The position numbers and the translations under genes were made by a program. Shown piece by piece: positions 58,377 through 64,000 of a stretch of 64,000 nucleotides of DNA. How positions within the stretch are numbered: the stretch's first letter is position 1; the number at the start of each line of letters is the position of its first letter. The DNA is from Adenophora triphylla var. japonica. Taxonomy: Eukaryota; Streptophyta; Magnoliopsida; Asterales; Campanulaceae. The stretch is from NCBI GenBank assembly GCA_022495995.1, contig JAFEMH010000529.1, positions 62,001-126,000 on the forward strand, written 5' to 3'. The notes under the pieces were generated by a model. That model was not told where the DNA came from. It made no database searches and saw nothing but the letters and a program-made list of their open reading frames with translations.

Positions 58377-59205
58377 TGATGACGCCATAGCTTTTCGGGG
58401 TCAGGAGCGGTTCAAGGATATCTGGCTAGGATATATTTGGTGGTTTTATGTACCTAGATCACAACACAAACAAGCACCGTTAAGGTCAAAGTTGGATGTT
58501 ACTCCAACTCAGGCCCCCGGGTGTGAGAGTAAGAATCTTGAGTAATAAGGCTTTGAATACCTTTGGAGTGTGTGTGTGTTTAGGTTTAGAGAGTAAAAGA
58601 GCTTACTCAATTGTATATGGAATTTACCTTGCCCGAGGGTAAAGGCCTTCTATTTATAGGCAATGTCATGGTGCTTGTTGAGGTAAGCAATGAGATCGGC
58701 CCTAGGGGGCACTTTGGTATTTGACCGGCTACACGTGTCCGCAGGCTAATTGGTCTGTCGGGGAGGGAACATTGACTCGTCCAAGGGACATGGCCGAAAG
58801 GGACATGAGCCGTGTAGCCGGCTTATTGCATTAAATGGAATAGTAGGCGCCGGGTGAGCCGCATTGAATGCGTGATGGGGGAGCGGCAAGTGGCTGTCGA
58901 GCCGGTAAGCTAACTTGCTCGGTAAGGCTTGACATTAACCGGGAAGCAGCATGTGCCGCGCAAATCGTTGTGCCGCGGTCAAAGATATATGACGCGAGCA
59001 CGGTTGATGCGGGCATGACTCATGCGGGCACGGATCCAGCGAGCAGGGTTCCAATGGTCCTCGACGGGGACGATGCGAGGAGGGACACGGTCTTGACCAC
59101 AAGGGCCTATTTGTCCGCGGTCTTCCCTCCATGCAGGCTAACCGCCACGTCACTCTGCCTTGGACAAGCAGAGCGCGGGCCCGGTCCAAAGATCCGGGCT
59201 CATCA
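58377..59205 (-). repeat. 5' LTR of element 3
   Basis: 829 bases, matching 46252-47086. TATA box on the minus strand near 58649-58660. The right flank GGAGT is the target-site duplication. Confidence 0.92.
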
Positions 59206-59589
59206 GGAGTATTATTTTTAATGCCAAAAATTAAAATATAAAATATAAAATCATCAATGGTGACAGATTATTGGTAGTCCATCATTTTACTGGATGCATA
59301 CGGAACCTCCAACTTGAGAATGTAGAAAATGTCTCTATATTAATATTAGTAGTCAAGCTTATCATAATCACACACACATGCATTGAATCTTGGTTTGTTC
59401 CACGTGTAAAACGATTTTTAAAAAATAAATTTTCATAAAATATTTTTCGAAAAATGAAAATGTTTTTCAAAAAATGACTAAAATATTTTCTACTATTTGG
59501 TAAGGAAAATGTTTTTCAAAAAATACTTTCATATGTTTAATAAGTTAAATAAAATATTTTTCGATAAAACACAATTTGAGATAAGTTGA

Positions 59590-60115
59590 AACAGATAGGA
59601 TGGGGTAGGGTGATGGAGGTGGAGGTGGGGTGGTAGGGTAGGAGGTGGAGATTAGTAGGGGTGAGGTGGGTGAGTGTGGGGTAGGGTAGGGTAGGCTGGT
59701 GGGGGAAATGTAAAGAGTAAGATAATGGTAGGGTGGTGATAGGGTAGGGTGTGAGATAGGGTGGGTAGCCGAGACTGTGGGGGTAGGGTGGGTAGCCGAG
59801 AGTAGGGAGTGGGGTTGGGTGGGATAGTTGTTAAAAACAAATTAATTTAATTATGAGTAAAAAAAAATTTGAACGCGGGATGGAGGTTGGTGGTGGTTGG
59901 GGGTGCTGGGGTAGTAAGGGTTGTTAAAAAATAATTTTAATATGAATAAAAAAAAATGTTTGCGAGCGGATGAAATGAATAAAAAATATTTTTTTGACCT
60001 TGAGGTGGTGGTGGGAATGGGGAGTTGTTAAAAATAAATTTAAAACGATTTTTTATATTTTGATCCGACGGGGGGTGGGGGTGGGGGTGGTGGTGAGGGG
60101 GGGAGGGGAGAATTG
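59590..60115. repeat. G-rich low-complexity DNA
   Basis: Runs of ggtagggtaggg, gggtgggtagccgagag (twice at 59761-59805) and ggggtgggggtggtgg occur on the + strand. No coding content. It could form G-quadruplexes. The flanking part 59211-59589 is AT-rich with several 'gaaaaatgtttttcaaaaaat' palindromes. Confidence 0.7.
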
Positions 60116-60160
60116 TAAAAAATAATTTTAATATAAATAATTATTTTAGAGTAGGTTTTA

Positions 60161-60288
60161 GGGGAAATCTGTTTCTCCATAAGTTATAAAAAGTTCACTT
60201 TAAAACAGTGAGTTTAAGTTTTAAAACATCAAGTTGATATATTTAAAAACAAGACTTTTTATAACTTATGAAGAAACAGGTTTCCCCC
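60161..60288. repeat. Long inverted repeat (34 bp arms)
   Basis: Arms 60161-60194 and 60254-60288 are reverse complements with about three differences, around a 59-base A/T-rich loop. It may be a remnant of a small foldback element. Confidence 0.75.
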
Positions 60289-60409
60289 AAAATTTTCTGA
60301 TTATTTTATGACGGGATGAGGTAGGGGTGGTTGATGTTAGGTGGGTAACGTTGGGATGTATGGAAAGTTAGATGTGTGTGTAACACACACCTAATTAGAA
60401 AGTGAGTAA

Positions 60410-60470
60410 ACATTTTTCGAAAAATTGTAACACCCTTACACACTGGTGTTACAATTTTTCGAAAAAATGT
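60410..60470. repeat. Hairpin of 25 bp arms
   Basis: ACATTTTTCG...AACACC (60410-60434) and its complement (60445-60470, one extra A) enclose the 10 bases cttacacact. The flank aattagaaagtgagtaaaca occurs on both sides (60391-60411 and 60499-60520), so the hairpin lies in or next to a direct duplication. Confidence 0.75.
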
Positions 60471-60898
60471 TTTATTTAGAAAAAAATTGTTAGTCATTTT
60501 AATTAGAAAGTGAGTAAACATTTTTCGGAAAATATTTTCTCCATTAGTGCTAACCAAACACATGAAAATGAGGAAAACGTTTTTCGAAAAATATTTTTCC
60601 CCAAACCTACGGAGCCTAATTATTTAAATATACTTTCTCTTCTGTTCCAAAATGATAGTTTCATTTTTTGCTTTTTTCGTCCCAAAAAATTAGTCTTATT
60701 TCAAAAAAATAAGGCTTCAAAATCATTGAGTTTCTAAAACTTACAATGTAATATTCAAAATGTTTGAAAAGTCAAACAAAACTATAAGACGAAGGAAGTT
60801 ACTCTTTCGGTCTTGTAATAAATATCGTGATTCATTTTTAAATTTCTTTTAACATATTTCACTTAGTTAGTTGTACATTGATTGTTTTACCATAGTTA

Positions 60899-61240
60899 AG
60901 AGCATCCACAATGGTAAAGCTCTCTAGATAGTTTTTTTTATATTTTTTATGAGCCACATCATTATAATTCAAAACTTAAAAACCTCAAGCACTTTTTCAC
61001 AATGATAAAATTCCTCTTTCAACTTTTTTATGGGTCCCATATGTAAAAAAGAGTGAATGACTTGCATTTGCATAGAAAATGTGTAGCATTAATGATAAAA
61101 AGCTAAAAAGCTAGCTCTTTATAGAAAGAGCTACTCCTTACTAAGGAGCTCTTTCATCATTTTCACAATGATAAAAAGCTCTCTAGAGCTTTTTCATAAA
61201 AATAAGGAGCTCTCAAAAAGCTCTCATTGTAAATGCTCTA
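60899..61240. mobile_element. MITE-like element with gagcatccacaatgg ends
   Basis: Left end AGAGCATCCACAATGG and right end (complement) TAGAGCATTTACAATGAG are inverted repeats with a few differences. The interior is a set of aaaagctctctagag palindromes. Ends of this type occur widely in plant MITEs. No certain target-site duplication is seen. Confidence 0.55.
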
Positions 61241-61370
61241 AATAAAACTAAATTAATTTTTTATTTATAAATTTAACATTTACTTTAAAACAAAAAAAAA
61301 TCCTGAGTAACTTAATAACCTAAAAATATCACATGGAGCCAATAATTAAGAATTGTCTTCTCAATAATTA

Positions 61371-61658
61371 TTGAGGGGGGCACAATTGAATGTTTGTCCT
61401 TTCAGCCCTTTATCAATAAAATACCTAGGAGGTAGGAAAAATCTCAGCAGAAAAGGTTACGGAAAGACAGATGAATTGCGTAAGCTGACAGCTGATCTTT
61501 TTGGGTTGGGTATGTTACACGATTATCCTATCCCATATTTAATAAAAAGAAATATAAATCAATTTATAAATTTGATGGACAACTTCTTGATTTTTAAGGT
61601 AATTAATACCTATAATATAGTTTACTATCTATTCAGTTCACTTCATGTTCACACTTAA
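61371..61658 (+). other. Unrecognised short open segment
   Basis: A frame of 95 codons with RKNLSRKGYGKTDELRKL and FGLGMLHDYPIPYLIKR is open. It starts without a recognisable promoter, and I do not know a family for it. It may be a remnant exon, or chance in A/T-rich DNA. Confidence 0.2.
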
Positions 61659-61684
61659 GCAGATCATGAGTTCTTTTATATCAT

Positions 61685-61849
61685 TTTTTTTTCACTACTC
61701 ACATATACACACATACATGCACGCACTAAAGCGCTTAGGAGATAAATCTTAGGGAGAGAAAGTCTTTCCTCTAACTTTTGGGAGATCGAACCCATAACCT
61801 CCAGGTTGAAAGCCATGAGCTCATGCCAGCAGGCCAAATTTCCATGTGC
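61685..61849 (-). mobile_element. tRNA-derived SINE with 14 bp target-site duplication
   Basis: On the minus strand, an A-box-like TGGCATGAGCTCATGG (61828-61813) is followed at normal distance by a B-box GGTTCGATCTC (61792-61782), the internal promoter of RNA polymerase III. The 3' end is a short A run (61692-61685). The identical 14-mer TTCTTTTATATCAT lies on both sides on + (61671-61684 and 61850-61863). Length is about 165 bases. This arrangement is diagnostic of a SINE; the family was not identified. Confidence 0.85.
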
Positions 61850-61863
61850 TTCTTTTATATCAT

Positions 61864-62185
61864 TGAATGGACTAAGACGAGCGTTTAATTAACACATCCT
61901 CTATCAGATTGTATTTGACTTGCTGTCAATGTTTTTATCGATTTTGTTTTATTTGTTTATGTGGTGATTGTACAATGGTCAAATAACACTAACTATTTTC
62001 ATAATTAAAAATAAGATATTTATTTTGGAATGATCATAAAGAAAAATACAATATTTTTTATGATCATAAAGAAAAATACAATATTTTTTATGGGACAAAG
62101 AGAGTGCTTACATCACCAAATTTATTTGTGGATAATTTTAAGAATTACTTTATAGGTTTGTCATTGGGGTATATTATATGGAATA
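61864..62185. other. AT-rich intergenic DNA
   Basis: A 30-base phrase, ending aaaaatacaatattttttatg, is repeated in tandem at 62030-62090. Otherwise nothing seen. Confidence 0.6.
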
Positions 62186-62365
62186 TTAGTACGTGCCCGT
62201 GTCCAAGGACACGGGTGTTTTTTTTTTTTTTAATTAAAAAAAATATTTTTTTAAGGACAAAATGAGAAAGGGACAAATGTATGAGGGCAAAATGGAAAAT
62301 TCATCACGTGAAACTATTCATTCCACTGTTCAAAAGGAGGGTCTAATTTATACTATAGATATAGA
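62186..62365 (-). mobile_element. Mini-Helitron (180 bp)
   Basis: On the minus strand it starts A|TCTATATCTATAGTA at 62365 and ends with a 9 bp stem-loop (CCGTGTCC-tt-GGACACGG, 62195-62213) followed by GCACGTACTAA at 62186, before a host T. TC start, subterminal hairpin, CTRR end and insertion between A and T are all present. Its 5' end matches the proposed 5' end of the 5.5 kb Helitron at 25136-30646. No coding content. Confidence 0.7.
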
Positions 62366-62573
62366 TAAGGAGAAATGTTATGGAACAGAAAGTTGATTCC
62401 AATTCGCAGCGTAATTTGCACAAACTTGACTCAACGAATAACGAAACCATGTATAAACAAGTTGACCTTTGGCTAGTGTAAGTCAAACCAGCCATAAATC
62501 ATCTTGAAACGACCAATATGCAAGTTAACCTTGGAATTAGTCAGATGTTAGTCAAATCATAAATTATGAGCAA

Positions 62574-64000
62574 TGTAAAACAAATTAGTCGTAAAAATTA
62601 TTTGTTTAAAGAAGATGATATATTCTCTCTGAATATAGGAAGTTACGCTCATTATGTATCAGAGATAGATAGATTTAAATACTCCCTCCATCCCATTACA
62701 TGGAGGAAAATTACTGTAGACGCGTAAAATAAGGAAAAAAATAATGATATAAATGTTGTGAGTGTAAAAATAAAATAGGAGAGAGAATGAGTGGAGTGAA
62801 TAGTGAATTATAATGGTGTTGTGAGTATTAAAATAATGTAGGAGAGAGAATGAGTGGAGGGAATAGTAAAGATTCCTTTCCATTTTAGGAAGTTTGTGGT
62901 TTGTAATGGAACGCCCAAAAAGAAAAGTTTGTGGCTTGTAATGGGACGAAGGGAGTATATATTATTTGAACTGCGTAATATAGATAATAAAATTGCTGAT
63001 AATAATGCTGCATTAATGCTTTTTGTTTCATTGCCTCTATCATATAAGCACTATGTTAACTCTTTTATCAGTGGTAAGGAGACGGTAATTCTAGAGTAGG
63101 TGAAATCCTCGATAAATAATAGAGAGTTGCTTCGTAAGGCAAACATTAATAGTTGTACAGATAATTAGACAACAGGTTTGGTTGCGAAATGCAGCAAGTG
63201 TTCTAATGATGATGCAGTTGATACGAGAAGCTCTGATGGGGATTATGCTCTAGTAATAGAAGAGTCTGCAAAATAGTCGGATGCGTGGATTTTTATTTAT
63301 GTAGCTTCTTATCATATCAGTCCGAGGTAAGAGTGGTTTACAACCTATAAGCAGGTGGATGGTGGTAATATTCATATTGTCAACAGGTTTACTTGCATGG
63401 TTGTTGGTAATGGCTCTATCAAGCATCGGACTCATGATGGTAAATTCTGCACTTTGAACGATGTGAGTCATGTTCCAAAGATAACAAAGAACCTGATATC
63501 TCTTAGTCTGCTAGACATCAAAGGGTACAATTTCAAAGATAAATGTGAAACAGTTCATGTTTCAAAGGTTCTTAAGTGATTCTGAGAGGCGTTAAGCGGG
63601 ACTCCTTGTATTTCCTTCAAGGAAGGACACTTTCAGTTCGCATATTAGGCCGCATCATCCGAAGTGGTCAAGGAGGATATAACCAATTTGTGGCTTATTA
63701 GGCTTGGGCACACGAGAATTAGGGGGACGCAGATATTGGAAAATCATTGTCTTACGTGTGGCCATAAGGTCAAGTACCTTAAGTTTTGTAAGCATTGTGT
63801 AATTGAAAAATACAAATAAGCAATTTTCTAAAGGGGTTAATAGAAGGAAGGGCGATGTGGAATACATTCAATCGAATTGTTGGGGACCTTCACGTTAGGA
63901 ATCATTGAGATGTCACATGTATTTCTTGTCTATGATCGATGATTAATCGATGATGACTTGGGTGATTATTATGAAGCATAAGAGTGAGGTTCTCAAAGCA
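62574..64000 (+). pseudogene. Ty1/copia retrotransposon remnant (gag, protease, integrase start)
   Basis: The gag part is split by MITE 4. Left of it is KNYLFKEDDIFSLNIGSYAH (62597 on); right of it FELRNIDNKIADNNAALMLF and LPLSYKHYVNSFISGKETV (62967-63090), a typical copia UBN2-like Gag. The protease region then has SDAWIFIYVASYHISPR (decayed W-I-L-D-S-G-A-x-x-H-x-x-P), followed by GSIKHRTHDGKFCTLNDVSH and SLSLLDIKGYNF. The pre-integrase part gives NLWLIRLGHTRIRG (L-W-H-x-R-L-G-H box) and CLTCGHKVKYLKFCKHCV. Many stops. It runs off the right edge. Confidence 0.75.
62682..62955. mobile_element. Stowaway-like MITE 4, inside the copia remnant
   Basis: Ends CTCCCTCCATCCCATTACAT and ...GTAATGGGACGAAGGGAG, flanked by TA (62680-62681, 62956-62957). 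274 bases. The copia Gag reading resumes on the other side. Confidence 0.85.

Larger units (their letters stand above)
46252..59205 (-). mobile_element. Element 3: complete Ty3/gypsy (Tat-like) retrotransposon
   Basis: LTRs of 835 and 829 bases (TGATGACGCC...GGGCTCATCA on +) bound 12,954 bases, with GGAGT target-site duplications at 46247-46251 and 59206-59210. On the minus strand the order is 5' LTR, primer site, gag, protease, RT, RNase H, integrase, antisense gene (on +), purine tract, 3' LTR. Protein segments are nearly the same type as in element 2. All pol frames are broken. The two LTRs differ at many sites and by small indels, so the insertion is not recent. Confidence 0.92.

Overview
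The window is repeat-dense nuclear DNA from a flowering plant, probably a eudicot; the species cannot be named from the sequence. The evidence is plant Ty3/gypsy (Tat-like) retrotransposons carrying plant-type antisense extra genes with introns, Stowaway-type MITEs, Helitron ends, a tRNA-derived SINE, an endogenous plant pararetrovirus and a fragment of clathrin heavy chain that fits plant protein. I found no intact host gene, rRNA, tRNA gene or CRISPR array. Nearly every reading frame is a decayed piece of a mobile element.

Layout. 1-15961: element 1, a decayed Ty3/gypsy element on the + strand. It has gag, protease and integrase remnants but has lost RT/RNase H. Two antisense extra genes follow (a plant-mobile-domain gene with introns and a DUF7745-like gene), then minisatellites and a 1.77 kb 3' LTR. 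Its 5' LTR lies off the left edge. 15962-23732: element 2, the 3' part of another Ty3/gypsy element (end of RNase H, integrase, antisense extra gene, 3' LTR). Element 1 is inserted in it, and its own LTR carries a 568 bp self-complementary inverted-repeat element. 23733-25135: AT-rich DNA with a Stowaway MITE and a hairpin repeat pair. 25136-30646: putative non-autonomous Helitron on the minus strand with captured clathrin heavy chain exons. 30937-36266: a complete non-coding LTR element (LARD-like) with AAAAT target-site duplication and three different tandem arrays.

36267-45965: AT-rich DNA, a MITE, then a near full-length minus-strand endogenous caulimovirid (Florendovirus-like by gene order) bounded on both sides by (TA)n. 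46252-59205: element 3, a complete minus-strand Ty3/gypsy element with 829/835 bp LTRs and GGAGT target-site duplication, inserted in the last bases of a Stowaway MITE. It belongs to the same family as element 2. 59211-64000: AT- and G-rich intergenic DNA with hairpins, a MITE-like element, a SINE with a 14 bp target-site duplication, a 180 bp mini-Helitron, and a Ty1/copia remnant interrupted by a Stowaway MITE.

Main themes. All three large Ty3/gypsy elements have pol on one strand and intron-containing genes on the opposite strand between pol and the 3' LTR. In elements 2 and 3 the antisense gene has a matching palindrome-plus-TATA promoter. In element 1 the palindrome TCCGCGCGGA stands upstream of the LTR TATA box and of both antisense genes. 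Frames, introns and motifs were read by eye without database searches, so family names rest on recognised motifs.
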